64,000 nucleotides of DNA, taken from the NCBI RefSeq assembly GCF_039555335.1, contig NC_092642.1:14909208-14973207 (forward strand), in the 5' to 3' direction. A program made the position numbers and the translations under genes. Below the pieces are notes generated by a model. That model made no database searches, was not told where the DNA came from, and saw nothing but the letters and a program-made list of their open reading frames with translations. Shown piece by piece: positions 43,581-55,398 of this stretch (within the stretch, counting starts at the first letter, position 1; every line of letters begins with the position of its first letter). This DNA comes from Amphiura filiformis. Taxonomy: Eukaryota > Echinodermata > Ophiuroidea > Amphilepidida > Amphiuridae.

Positions 43581-45099
43581 CGCAAGCAAGTTCAGGGATG
43601 TCCGCTCCGCGGCCATATTGTATTTGACTAAGATCTAATTTGCAACCCCCCGGTCTACGAATTCCTGGATACGCGCCTGATGCTCAGACGGGTGATTGAA
43701 TTTGATCCATTCTCTGTCCAATGTGTCCAAAGTCCAAACATTTTATCTTTTGGTCTTCAACAGACTCCAGAGTATGCCTTTGTCTCTGATTACTTCATTC
43801 CTGATCTTATCTCTCGTTGCCCTATTCATGTTATTAGTTGCTTTTCGTGGACATAGGTGTAAAGATATTGTTTATTAACTTAACTTCCTTTTAACATTAA
43901 CATGTTAAGCAGGGGGCATGTGTTAGCCTTTATTATAGTCTCTATGGCTAGATACTTGTCCAATTTGCCATCTTCTGCAATTATATTTGAATTCCTTACA
44001 TTTTTGAAGGGTGTTGTTGTTGATCATGTTGATTTGGATGTCCAAGGTCTTAGGTGAGCAACTTGCTGCCATGGATTCTGTTTTGGTGATACTGATTGAT
44101 TTTCATGGCATATAATTTTCACAGGTATCATTTAATTTTGTTGTGTGTTTCATGCTGACTTCATTTATGAATGAGGCATTGATCATCAGCATGATTTGGG
44201 TTTGATTCTTGGGTGATTATGTCCATGTCTAGCAAGACTTTTGTAGATAATAGTTATTTAAAACATTTTCGTAATCATACCTAGAGTTTTTTTTTATCAT
44301 CAGATAGAAAGACTTCTGCTCATGTTCTCTGGTGAGACAACAGGGCCGGGGTATCTTTCCATATCAAAGTTTAAACTTAAAATCTGTCATATCAATTTCA
44401 TCAATATGTTGTTTTGATACAACTTATGAGGGGAAAAGTTTGATTTTAGAATATTTCGATATTATTTTTTAACTTTGTAACTTTATTATGATTAACATAG
44501 CTGTATTTCAAAGCGTCAAACTATATCATTATTTTGTCCCAACAAAAATAATCCAGGGAATTAATATTCATTCATATGTTTATTTATTTTATTCAACCTG
44601 GTGCACATGCATTCTAATAATATGTCTATAATACCTTATACAAGCATCAGCAAGCACAATTTGTCACAAGATTTGAAAAGTAAATAGCCTATGTACACAC
44701 TGAACACAATGCACATACAAGCTGTCAAGTACATACCAGAGAAGCTGTCAGTATAAAATGATATATGACCATCACGATGCTATTAATTTAGCCCAAAGAT
44801 TAGGAAAACTAGCAAAACTGGTGAACTGGTACTGTTCAAATAAACACATCTGCAAATCTTGCTGCAATTTCCAAATAGTATTTCTGTTACTTAAATAATT
44901 TTTTTTTTTTTTTTTTTTAATACAAACACATTACTGCATAATGACGACTTTATCGTATTACTTACATATCAAAATCAGGTAATACTTATAAAACACGCCG
45001 TAAACTCACCTCTGTTGGGTGTTTGGGTATATAACCGGCACGAATATTTTCTCAACACTGCGGCATGTGAAAAAGTAGGTCAATAGTCAGACTAATATA
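43581..45099. other. No gene recognised
   Basis: AT-rich sequence with a T20 run at about 44899-44918. No ORF or element ends I can support. Confidence 0.4.
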
Positions 45100-45127
45100 G
45101 GGCGGGTGCGGCACGCCGCACCCGCCC
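45100..45127. repeat. Perfect GC-rich hairpin
   Basis: GGGCGGGTGCGG and CCGCACCCGCCC are perfect complements around a CACG loop: a 12 bp stem with 11 G:C pairs in an otherwise AT-rich stretch. Confidence 0.85.
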
Positions 45128-45883
45128 AAAAAGCACCAATGACATGAATGAAGATGTGACAACCGTTATAATAAATCCGACACACGAACATGGCAGGGTC
45201 AGTGCTAATATATTTGATTCTACTTCTACCTCGTTGAAATACATAGATATGAATAAAATTCGACTAAAAAGTTATACAAATTTTATATACAAATATTAGT
45301 CAAAGTTGCCATTCATTCTGGTAGCTTTTTGGGCGAAAAATGCAAAGCATTTTTCGTCCTTATTGCGATGGGTTTTGGCATACTTATTTCCTCACAGCGT
45401 TGCAGAATAAAAATAAAATAATCGTGCCGTCTATGTAATCAGGAAACTACAGAGGCGATAGTGTACATTTAAATTTGTCATTACTACTTCATGTTGATAT
45501 TCAAACAGTGCTATAAAGTTGTCTTACCAAGGCATGTGTTTGTATTAAAAGAAATAATTGTTTTACAACTTGGATGAACTAGAATTACTTTTATGCAAAT
45601 CCGAAAATTGCAACAGATATTTTTCATTTCTTTAAGATTTATCGGTATTGCCAGATTGTACGTACAGTTGGGCTACATTAATAGCCATATTATAGTTTTA
45701 TTGATACTGGCAAAATACTTGCCTGTATGTGCTTGTTGTTCTGCAATAGCGTATAGAATCCGATAATGATACTATAAGTACACAGTCAATTAATTTATGT
45801 CAACATGTCCATTTCACAAGGCTGTGTTTATATAACTGAATTCATTTATACAAACACAACCTTGAGTAAATTAAAGAGAGTAC
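45128..45883. other. No gene recognised
   Basis: AT-rich intergenic sequence; short frames have no motifs. Confidence 0.4.
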
Positions 45884-45887
45884 TTAA

Positions 45888-46463
45888 GGGATCTGGAATG
45901 GGTGTTTCGATAGTATTTTTTGTGGGACATGAGAGCACATCAGACATATGGAATTGCATTCCTAATATGAAGAATGTCTTTCTGATATCAAATAATTTTC
46001 ATTTTTTGAAAATCACGATGTAGGCCTAATACAAATTTTATGACAAATTATTAAAATTTGATATTTTTCATATTTTTGATATATAACAGTCCTCGAAGTA
46101 AATTTTATAAATCTAATGACATTTTCTTAAAGTGTATGTATATAGCTGGGAGGAAAAGCCGGTCAATTGAAAAATGTTGACCTTTTCATATTGAAAATAT
46201 GGAATTTTTTTCCCAAAATGACCTAATTTTGTTTGTGTTTTGGGGAAAAGATTCAATACGAAAGGTCAAAATTTTCAATTGATCATCGGCTTTTTCATCC
46301 CACCTACATACACTTTAAGTAAAAATCATCATTTGCGAATTTCAAAAAATCAAAATTATTTTATATCAAAAGGACATTCTTCGTATTCAGAATGCAATTC
46401 AACATGTCTGATGTGCTCTAATGTCCCACAATAAATACTGTCCAAACGTTCATACCCCATCCC
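45888..46463. mobile_element. TTAA-flanked palindromic MITE, copy D
   Basis: 576 bp with TTAA at 45884-45887 and 46464-46467. Starts GGGATCTGGAATGGGTGTTT and ends CATACCCCATCCC. Missing short blocks relative to copy B (part of the GAGCG repeat and about 80 bp near 46330), so it is an independent, older or rearranged copy. Confidence 0.92.
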
Positions 46464-46609
46464 TTAAATGGGGAAACTTAGGCAGGCGATAAAGAGAAAA
46501 TATATTTACTTTAGCACGTTAATAGATCCTGTCAATTGAGACTTAATGTCTGTTAAGTGAGGGCTGTTATTTGAACAGTTATGGGATTAGTTAATAATAT
46601 TATTCTGAT

Positions 46610-46880
46610 AGGTTCCAGGTGGTGGTCGCAGTGCATTCTCTAAATTCAGTAAATTTCCACCGTCAACCGTGTAATTGAATGGGATTATTTTGAAATTTTA
46701 AAACGCTTGAAATATCACAAACAAATAGGCCTATGTTAATAAATAATATAAATACAAGCTAAAACCGTTGGGGTTCGATAATGAACCCCACAAAATTAAC
46801 CGAGTATATTGGAAAATGCCATACGGGCGGTGTAACAAGTTACCGGCTCTATCATGCCACTCGCCGCCTGATAGGTTTCT
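46610..46880 (-). repeat. Dispersed repeat, inverted copy of 19010-19270
   Basis: Reverse complement of the 19.0 kb block, ending at CACTCGCCGCC. It follows copy D of the TTAA MITE by about 150 bases. Confidence 0.85.
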
Positions 46881-46934
46881 ACCTCTTACAAATGTTATTC
46901 GGGTCAAATTTATTGTCAGAACACGGAGATAAAA

Positions 46935-47115
46935 TAGCATTGAAATAGAAATAGATGTATCAAGGATGTTTATACATTAATAAATAGATGTATCGAGCAT
47001 GTTACGTTTATGAGGATTAAGACATAGATGTAACAAATTGTTATACGTTTATGAACATTAATAAATAGATGTATAGAGGATGTTACGCTTATGAACATGA
47101 TTTTCAACATTGTTA
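46935..47115. repeat. Imperfect tandem repeat, unit about 65 bp
   Basis: AATAGATGTATCAAGGATGT, AATAGATGTATCGAGCATGT, ATAGATGTAACAAATTGT and AATAGATGTATAGAGGATGT recur with TTTATGAACATTA-type linkers. 47116-47758 has no gene. Confidence 0.8.
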
Positions 47116-47758
47116 ACAATATTGCTAGTATGTCAACAAATGAAAGTTCTGTAATTTGTTGAAATTCTTCAATACTAAATTATTTTGAATGTCATCAAAT
47201 TGTAAATCTCGAGTCACATTTTCGATGTATTAACAACTAGCTATGTAGCAAAGACGTTAACTTCATGTACAAAACATTAACGCTCTTATTTTGTAAACAT
47301 TGTATACCCATAGCTACATTAATCAACAAGAAATGTTCTGTAATTGTTCATTATCTTAGACTTTCAGTGTATTAGCAAGTAGATGTATATAGTATAACAG
47401 ATGTTATTCGTTTGTAAACACTTTATTTCATAAACATAGGATACCCAAAGCTACTTATTATGCTAACAATGAACGTTCATTGACTGTTAGGCTAAGTAAA
47501 CGTTACAGGATAATATGTATTCAAATTCTGCCTCAAGGTTCCTGCTTAAATTGTGTTCAAGAATCAACTAAGATTTATTTGGCCCACCTTTTGCCAGTAA
47601 ATAGGCTGTCATGAATTATCCAATGTATTTTTATTATACGTGTCCGGTCTTATCACTTGGTACACAATAGCTCACCAATCTGAAAGCCTGTTTTAATCAC
47701 AATGGTCAGAATTAAATAGGTAAAATGATTAGACAAATAGGCTACACTGTCCATACAA

Positions 47759-47909
47759 TGAGCGTGTTTATAGTGAGACAATCTTTCCGTTATTTAGCTA
47801 AACTACCGCGTAGTCTAGATTTGCAATGGTTAGTAAAACATAAACAAATATAGATTGCGTGGCAGTGCAGCTAACTACCGCATAATCTGGCTCACTATAA
47901 ACACGCTCA
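47759..47909. mobile_element. 151 bp MITE with GAGCGTGTTTATAGTGAG ends
   Basis: TGAGCGTGTTTATAGTGAG at the left is mirrored exactly by CTCACTATAAACACGCTCA at the right. The inner part also contains inverted TACCGCGTA/TACCGCATA words. No ORF. Confidence 0.92.
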
Positions 47910-50900
47910 CTGAGTACAGTCTCATTGCAAGATCATAGGCTAAGTGCCGTAGTCCTTGTCATTTGAGGTACGTAAAAACATAGGCCTACTCATTATGATC
48001 GATGCGAATTATAGAAACAGTTCAAACAATAAAATAACTACACCTTTATCTTGACACTTCCTCATTTGTTCGCCCTGTTCCTTTTTAAAGGAATTTTTAT
48101 TTCAAGATACACTCAGCCGTGCGTTTGCATGGATCAAAGAAGTCTATATTTATTTCATTTGTTGCAACAAACCTCGATCGTGCATGTTCAATACTTCAAT
48201 AATTGGGCTATTGCAATTGAAACTCATTACATACACGCTTATTGAAGACATAACCTTAATATTTGACACAGGGGTCACCGTTTGAAATCTACACCCCGCT
48301 GTGTGCGAGATTAATGTTATGTCTTCCATGATGTATGTGTATGTGGATTTCAAATGAAATAGCCTGCATTATTATGTTACTAAACATTAATACAAAATAA
48401 ATTACTTCCTCACTTACTTTTTAACTTTGGCCATACCTCAAAATAATATTTTTCGCTATACAAATCGATTTGATTGGTCATGTCACATAATTTCACACCT
48501 ATCATGGCAAAATGCAATGTTAAGAAGCCGATACAATAATATCAATAAACATAATGTAGTAGTACACTCGATAATTATGTATAATATCAATAAACATAAT
48601 ATATGTAGTAAATATTAGTACTCTCTATAAAAAAACACGGATATATAGCGCAATAAGATTATTGCCCTTTACAGAAAGTGAGGACTCTGGCCTAAGACAC
48701 ATCATATAATCCGTTTGGCATCATTCAGGGACGCATCTTTATACAGACGCCGAACCCTAGTCAGCCTACATCTATAATAACCATCGCAACCAGGATCAGT
48801 TCCACGAGTTACGTAAAGGGGCGTTGCAAACTCCTCGGAGCCCAAGGAAGAGGAGCAGCGCGGGCCCTTTTAATATCTTTTTACCAGCCCTATTTCATTT
48901 TCGCTTTTGCTCGGGGTCCTTGAACCCGACCCGCTTCATACACCCATTTCTTACGTACGGGTAAACTGCATGGGACAAAATACTAAAAATACAGAACAGA
49001 CACTGAAGGGGCTCGAACCCGTACTATCAAATCAAACACTCAAGCACCAGTGATTGTCTGACGCCCTCACCGAATGAGTTCATGAGTTAATTGTGCTGCT
49101 GCTACATTACATTAATCACCACTTACAACGTGCCTATAATCAAGGCGTTTGAATTATTAGCTGTGCAATTATTTTTTTTATAATTATAAAAATGTGGAGA
49201 TCAAGCATGTAGACCTACGGACATTTGGTCCAGATTCGTTATCACAAATCTTCAGAATGCAGTATAGAAAACAACGGAAATGGGTTCATCTTTGATACAG
49301 ATATTATAGCTTTCCCTGATTAAGCAAAATAGCTTCGCGTATCAGTACGTAATTCGTCTCTTTATATGTACGTACTAATGACAACGCCAGCGTTGACACA
49401 TGTTGAAGATTCGGCCCGCGAAGTTTTGCCAAAATCAATCGATTTAGATTTAGCAGTTTAGAAGATTAAAGAAGTTATGAAAAGAAATGGCACGAACATT
49501 TTTTTGTGTTCATTCCTGTTTTCTTAGAATAATACCTAAACACACACGCACACCCCAATGACACACATAAAAAGGACCCTATTTACAAACAGACAATCAC
49601 GCACGAACGTAACCCACATATCATACACAAAAGCATTATACACCCTCCCATTGTACTCTCACATTCATGCACCCCCCAACACGCACACAACCAGCTCCAC
49701 GAACTCCCCGTACACCACTTAATTTTCACTCTTTTCAACTGCGCACCAGCCCCATGAATGTACATCAAACATCAACATACCCAACACATCATCCACACTA
49801 GGTAAATAATAATTTTGTATAGGCTTTGAAACGAACCGATCTATAAATACTCCGCCAGCTTTGAGAGTAGCTGCTAGTCACAAAATAAGCGAAATTTATA
49901 GTCCGCGCGCGGTGAGCGATTGGTATATTGGTATCTCATTGGCTAAAAAATAATATCGCTATAGCTCAGCGATGTAATTAATTCCGCTATTATGAGTTGT
50001 CTTTAACAATATCCAGGCAAAAGTGGTTATTCTTTTGTTGAATGTCGGACATGAAAGCTTGTATTTACACCTGTCTCTATAGAATTGAAAACTCGGACAA
50101 TAGTCCGAATCAACTCGCATTCCTGAAGCACTAGTCGTTCTTGGCTTCTGTGTGTGACCCCCGGGTGTGACCCGGCCATTTGAAATCGTTTGGTATACAT
50201 CCCTAGCTATATGTATAAGCATAATGCTGGTGTATTTACTATTGATATGATAAAATCTCAAATCATTGAATATATTTCATTATTTTTGCTTTTTGTTAAA
50301 AACCTTTGTAAGACTTGCAGTTGAATATATGTGTTTAAAGAATATGATAAGCTGGACATAATTATCAGTGAATAAAGACAATTTGTCACATAAGGAATTG
50401 GTGCTTTGAACGAAAGAGCTGACCTAAAATTGAATAAGATTATCCTGCAATTGCAATTTACATTTACAGTGCTCACACACCCCACACCCACACACATCGA
50501 AGACATATCATACCTATGCCATGAACATCCATCATGATGAATACACATTAAACGCTCAGATCATTCACAAAAATCACTCGCATAGATGTCATTTAAAAAC
50601 AACCCCACTTGAAGGTATGTACATCTAGAAATATATACCCCCCCACACCCACCCCCCACATACCTGCCACTCCATACCCAGAACCAAACATTGCATATAT
50701 CATTGAAAACGTATAGGGTTAAAATTTTGAAATGTATCTTTCATATATAATTGACTAAATTCCAACGGTGAGGAAGTCCATTAGGAAACAAATTTGGAGA
50801 AAAACTTCTGTTAATAAAATACTATGCTGAGCCACCAGCCTGGGTGACTCACGCTCCAGTAATTTCAGATGATTGAGCTCAGTAATACCTCAAAGAATGT

Positions 50901-51199
50901 CTTCCAATTCATGAAAACAAATAGATAATCAGCTTATCGGATTAAAAGCTTAGAGGGAAGGTCTTGCTGCTCAGCGAGTGTTTGTAATTATCAGAAGGTT
51001 TTCTCCAAATTCATTCTCTAATGTCACTTTATATTATTATCAATAACAGATGCTTCAACATGATCAAAGTGATTAAATGTGAATATCCCATGAGGAATCC
51101 AGTTTTTAAATGCTATATGAACTCGGTTTAATAAACCGCGCTAATTAACGTTATAATATATTTAATAAGCTGAACACAGCGGAAATACATACACTACAA
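47910..51199. other. Gene-poor stretch
   Basis: No coding region recognised in about 3.3 kb. 48995-49075 has a GGGTTCGAGCCCC B-box-like word on the - strand after a weak tRNA-like head, possibly a SINE relic. 49540-49800 and 50470-50700 are rich in CACACC words on the + strand, low-complexity and strand-biased. Confidence 0.45.
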
Positions 51200-51809
51200 C
51201 CCAGCAAACACAAACATGTTTTTGCAATGTACTATAAATGCGTTTTGTTTTGGCCAAAACTTTGGCCAAAACTTTTAAACATTTGTGATGCGATCAAGCC
51301 AAATCAGTCGGAACTCGGAAATATTGATATTGATAGATATAGCCAAACAAATGAAATATTTCCTTTTGTTACCTTTTGTTTTGGAAAGTCTTTCATTGTT
51401 CATATCTGTGGAACTATTTGTTCAATTTCAATGGAATTTTCTGCAAAATCCAGCTTTGTAAATGCTTTTTCCTATCCTAAAAGAAACTGAAAATTTCATA
51501 TTTCCGAGTTCCGACTGATTTTGCTTGATCGCATCACATTTAAATGTCTGGTTATAAAGGTCATGAAAACATTTTATGTGAAAACAAACTTCAACAACAT
51601 TTTGATCATGTTGTACGAATATTATTGTAAAATATTTTTGGAAAACGTTTTTGGAAAATGTTTGGTCAACATTTAATAACATGATGCTAAAATGTTTTAC
51701 ATCAAAAGTTTCAAAAAATGATTTCTGAATGTTATTAAAACTTTTTATACCCTTTATGTAATCCGACATTGAAACGTTTTCGGTTAAACATTTTGTTGTG
51801 CTTGCTGGG
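51200..51809. mobile_element. Foldback MITE with CCCAGCAAACACAA ends
   Basis: CCCAGCAAACACAAA at the left is mirrored by TTGTGCTTGCTGGG at the right. Inner arms AAACATTTGTGATGCGATCA and CAGTCGGAACTCGGAAATAT (51275-51330) have inverted partners at 51490-51560. A 145-codon - strand frame here is arm DNA read in frame, not a gene. Confidence 0.87.
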
Positions 51810-52342
51810 AACGACAAGTATCGAGGCACTCTTTCAATCTGTGATAAACAACATACAATTGACACAATATGTCAGTTTTAAGAAACACATGAAGTAATCA
51901 AGATTTTTCTTTCTTTAACTTTCTCTAAATATACAAATCTGGTAAATATCAGATTCAAATGGATAATAAACAACATGACTTTTTCAAAATTGCATGTAAA
52001 TTTTTTTGAACTTTCTTTTTTTTTGTAAACGCACCACTATTATAACATGTATTCACGATAGGTGATGGGAATGAAATATAGGTCTAGCGATTTCCATTCA
52101 TTTTGTTGGGGGAAATAAAAATCGATTTATTTTTCAGAAATCTTACAATAATGTTTTTTATGGAGGATTCGAAAAGTGGTGTATAGATTATACGCAGAAT
52201 AATATATGAATATAACATTTGAGAGATATATGTAACCAGACTCGCTGAAGGTTCAAGTCTTCTCTACGTAGAGCTATGCAGGTGGCAATACATTGAGATT
52301 TTCTGGCCTGGTATTAAATATTCTTGCTATTCTTCAATATTG
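51810..52342 (-). other. Downstream flank and likely 3' UTR of the PLAC8-like gene
   Basis: Follows the stop of the PLAC8-like gene on the - strand. No clear AATAAA near the stop was seen. Otherwise AT-rich with no ORF of note. Confidence 0.35.
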
Positions 52343-52441
52343 TTATTTTACACCGTGGACATAGTCCATCTCTCGCTTCAGTTGTGCCACAGCACACGGC
52401 CCACAGCACATCAGTGTACAGCAGTCACCACAGATACTTCC
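52343..52441 (-). CDS. PLAC8/cornifelin-like protein, last coding exon
   Basis: Thirty-two residues and a stop: GSICGDCCTLMCCGPCAVAQ then LKREMDYVHGVK. The pattern G-S-I-x-x-D-C-C...C-x-x-C-x-x-x-Q-x-x-R-E is the standard end of PLAC8-family (placenta-specific 8, onzin, cornifelin) proteins. The acceptor AAATTACAG precedes the first Gly codon (intron ends at 52442), and the join to the upstream exon is in phase 0: IQ followed by GSICGD. PLAC8 proteins are small cysteine-rich proteins, often membrane-associated. The function of this one is not readable from sequence. Confidence 0.9.
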   Translation of the reverse strand, partial: GSICGDCCTLMCCGPCAVAQLKREMDYVHGVK

Positions 52442-52846
52442 CTGTAATTTGAACAAAAAAAAACGTAAAGTCAGAAATAACTATATATATATACGCAATA
52501 TGTTATATACAATGTTTTCCATGTGAGCCCGCATATTTCATACCCGCTGTGGGTCCGTGACAGATCACGTCCAAAGCCAGGACTCAAAACAATCTTGCTT
52601 TGATCATGTTACAAAGTATAAGGACTCGGAAAATGTGTAATTTGACTTATCTAGGATACACCGTTTTCAAGTTATTATCAAAAGGTCAAAGGTCAAATGT
52701 TGACTTCGGCAGGGTCAACAACGTAAAAATTGAAAGTTCGGTAAATCATTAGTAAATCTATACCAATGCCACAGCTATACCTGATACTAGGACTTCATAA
52801 GGACAGTGAACCAATTTTTATCAGAAGAGGAGGATATTAGGGAGAT

Positions 52847-53440
52847 ACCATGTCAACTAAGTTGTTTGTGGCAACCCTAAAAGAAATCCTCAAGAGATTG
52901 AACTGGTTGATAAAGGCATCGATGTAAATGGAAGGATAAACCATCGGAGGAATTCCAGATGACACTGTGATCATATGGAGACGCAACCGAGTTGGAAGAA
53001 ATGTTAACTGATTTGAACATCGAAAGTAGGAAAAATATGAGCATGTCAAAAACAAAGGTCACATGTTCAACATGTATGCAGATTACAAGAAAATCAAAAT
53101 TAGTAGTGAAACACTGGAACAGGTATCCAAATACACAAATCTAAGACAAAAGAAAATAAAGAGAAAAACGCAAGCAGGATGGGCAGCTTTCAGCAAACAA
53201 AAAGTCATACTAACAAACTAAACCATGCCAAATCAATGCATCTTACCTGCCATAACATATGGAAGTCAAACATGGACATTATACAAAAATATGGAAAGGA
53301 AACTTCTGACTACACAAAGAATTATGGAAAGGATGATGCTTGGGTACACAAGGAGAGATCGAAAAAATAACATCTGGTTAGGGGAATGTTATGTAGAATG
53401 TCTGATGGAAATATATCATCGATATCGATATTTGGAATAG
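52847..53440 (+). pseudogene. RTE-type LINE fragment in a PLAC8-like intron
   Basis: Across several frames the + strand reads STKLFVATLKEIL-RLNW, then MSMSKTKV, QAGWAAFS (split over frames) and QCILPAITYGSQTWTLYKNM followed by ERKLLTTQRIMERMMLG and TRRDRKNNIW. That order is diagnostic for the second half of RTE-clade reverse transcriptases. At least four frameshifts or stops are present. It is antisense to the host gene, in its last intron. Confidence 0.88.
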
Positions 53441-53800
53441 AAATTTAAATGTATTAAATTGGTTTACAGATTATTTGTAAATAGGAAACAATATGTATAT
53501 TACAATTCATGTAAATCCAGCTATATGAGCATTTCATGTGGTGTACCGCAGGGATCGATTTTAGGCCCATTACTATACTGTATGTTACTGATATTATAAA
53601 TACTACCTCTGTTCTAGAACTTGTTTTGTTTGCAGACGACACTACTATTACCTATTCACACCCAGATATTATATCTAATTTTGATCTCATTAACAAGGAA
53701 CTAGTTAGAGGTCAATAATTGGTTTAAAGCAAATAAGCTGTCTGTAAATACAAGCAAGACAAATTGCATGCTACTAAAAAGTATTCGATGGAACATATCT
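53436..53800 (+). pseudogene. CR1-group reverse-transcriptase fragment
   Basis: LNVLNWFTDYL, then (frameshifted) NRKQYVYYNSCKSSYMSISC and GVPQGSILGPLLY, followed in another frame by LELVLFADDTTITYSHPD with the catalytic ADD and NWFKANKLSVNTSKTNCMLL. The core of the palm is present but broken by at least two frameshifts. It abuts the RTE fragment directly, so one element inserted next to or into the other. Confidence 0.88.
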
Positions 53801-53864
53801 TCGATAAAATAATACCACACTGGAGAAAACATTAAAAATAATAAACACACTCATAACAACTTAC

Positions 53865-54004
53865 CTGGATATGGTTTTCTGTTCTGATTTTAGTTCGCAT
53901 GGCTATGACACCACCTTGAACGCAGTATGGAACACAGCAGTTTTCACCCATTCTTGATGCCAAATGACACTGGTAGAAAGGTCCACATAAGAATGACAAA
54001 AGAC
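53865..54004 (-). CDS. PLAC8/cornifelin-like protein, central coding exon
   Basis: 140 bases encoding LLSFLCGPFYQCHLASRMGE then NCCVPYCVQGGVIAMRTKIR and TENHIQ. The features C-G-P-x-x-x-C, the E-x-C-C-x-P pair and GG(V/L)xxxRTKxR are the PLAC8 core. The acceptor TTTCTGTGACAG lies before GTC (intron ends at 54005) and the donor CAG-GTAAGTTG after it. The exon starts two bases into a codon, so an upstream exon ending with one extra base is needed. The phase-0 end fits the last exon. Confidence 0.92.
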
Positions 54005-54122
54005 CTGTCACAGAAATTATAAATAAAACACTAAGTAGGGTGACAGGAGCCATATTTAACAGTTTACAACCATTTAAAGGCCCATTCAGTGATTTGCTCA
54101 TCCGGACGATCATAAAAATCAT

Positions 54123-54980
54123 CTAAATTCAGCTCTTTGTACCTTTGTAATTGTCATAGATGTGCTAACATAGCCTGTGAGTGGTTCAGCCAAAAGCCGT
54201 GTATTTAAGACAAAATAAGACATTTTACACGAATCTGTAATTTAGATACTGATAGTATCTAAATTAGCTACATGTATTTGAATGGGGCTTCAACTTCGTC
54301 AGTACTGCTGTTTTCATCGTTTTGTGCCAAATTTGTCATTTCAAAAATATGTAAAAGAATGATCTATTATTAGAATAGGGATTTTCCAGTTTACTAGTGC
54401 TTAAAAGACTAGAAGAAAGAGATGTATTACAGGGTTGCTCCTCCGGTGTAACAAATTATGTTATTACAACTATGTGCCTTCAAAGCAGGGTAATTGTGAA
54501 CAAGCATTTCTTTTACGAAACCAATGTATTACTAATCTAGCTATAACGAATGAGGTTTGGAGTATGCCAAAATGCGCATCTTTCACCAAAATGCGATATA
54601 CATTTCTGTTGATATGTTGAAATCTGGTTTTTGAAACAACGCGTCAGTTAATGCAAGTGGAACACCACTGTTCCTGAAGAAAGTGAGGGAATATTGAAAG
54701 CAGAATTTTGGAGATTGTTTGGAACAAATTTGGAAAGAATTTTGCACCACTACTTATTTGGTTCTACGGCACCATCGGTGTCCGGTGATACTGACTCTTT
54801 TTATGTTACCCTGGTGATGCTTGTATAGTGTTCTATGCAAATGTTCAGGATACGATAGAAAGGGCCACCGATAACGCTATATGACCAAATTAGATGTTGT
54901 GCCTTAGCATGAGTTTCAAAGGGTAAGTTTATAGTGTTTCGTCAGGACTGGGGATATTGCAATCACGCTGATTGGGCACC
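54123..54980. other. Intron sequence of the PLAC8-like gene
   Basis: No exon with the expected W-x(2)-G...C signature was found here on the - strand. No recognised repeat. Confidence 0.35.
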
Positions 54981-55398
54981 GTTAAAGGAAGTGTCCGGTA
55001 ATCACAATATTAAGCCTTATATGTTAGAAAAATAATTATCAAGCACGAATCACATGGTTTTATTTCAAACAAACTCATATTAACCATAAAAACGAATAAA
55101 AACAGCCATCTCTCAACACGCGATATTCAAAATTCCCGCGCCGAAATTGTCTTGAACAGTGACGTCCCAATAGTTCAATGAAGCCTGTCGACAAATAAGC
55201 ACAAATAACCATGACGTCACTGTTCTAGAACATTTCGGCGCGGGAATTTTGAATATCGCGTGTAGAGAGACGGCTGTTTTTATTCGTTTTTATGGTTATT
55301 ATGAGTTTGATTGAAATAAAACCACGTGATTCGTGCTTGATAAATATTTTTCTAACATATAATACCTAATGTTGTGATTGCCGGACACTTCCTTTAAC
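54981..55398. mobile_element. 418 bp palindromic MITE with GTTAAAGGAAGTGTCCGG ends
   Basis: GTTAAAGGAAGTGTCCGG at the left and CCGGACACTTCCTTTAAC at the right. Arms of about 180 bp match throughout, including AAATTCCCGCGCCGAAAT-type and AAAAACGAATAAAAACAGCC words, with a short loop around 55170-55210. TGACGTC occurs in both arms near the loop. It lies in an intron of the PLAC8-like gene. Confidence 0.93.

Noticed and set aside
47910..51199. Hidden host gene in the gene-poor stretch
   Set aside because: No frame above about 100 codons, no exon-like homology and no consistent splice pairs were seen.
51428..51865. 145-codon - strand gene
   Set aside because: It lies over the arms and end of a foldback MITE and has no family resemblance.
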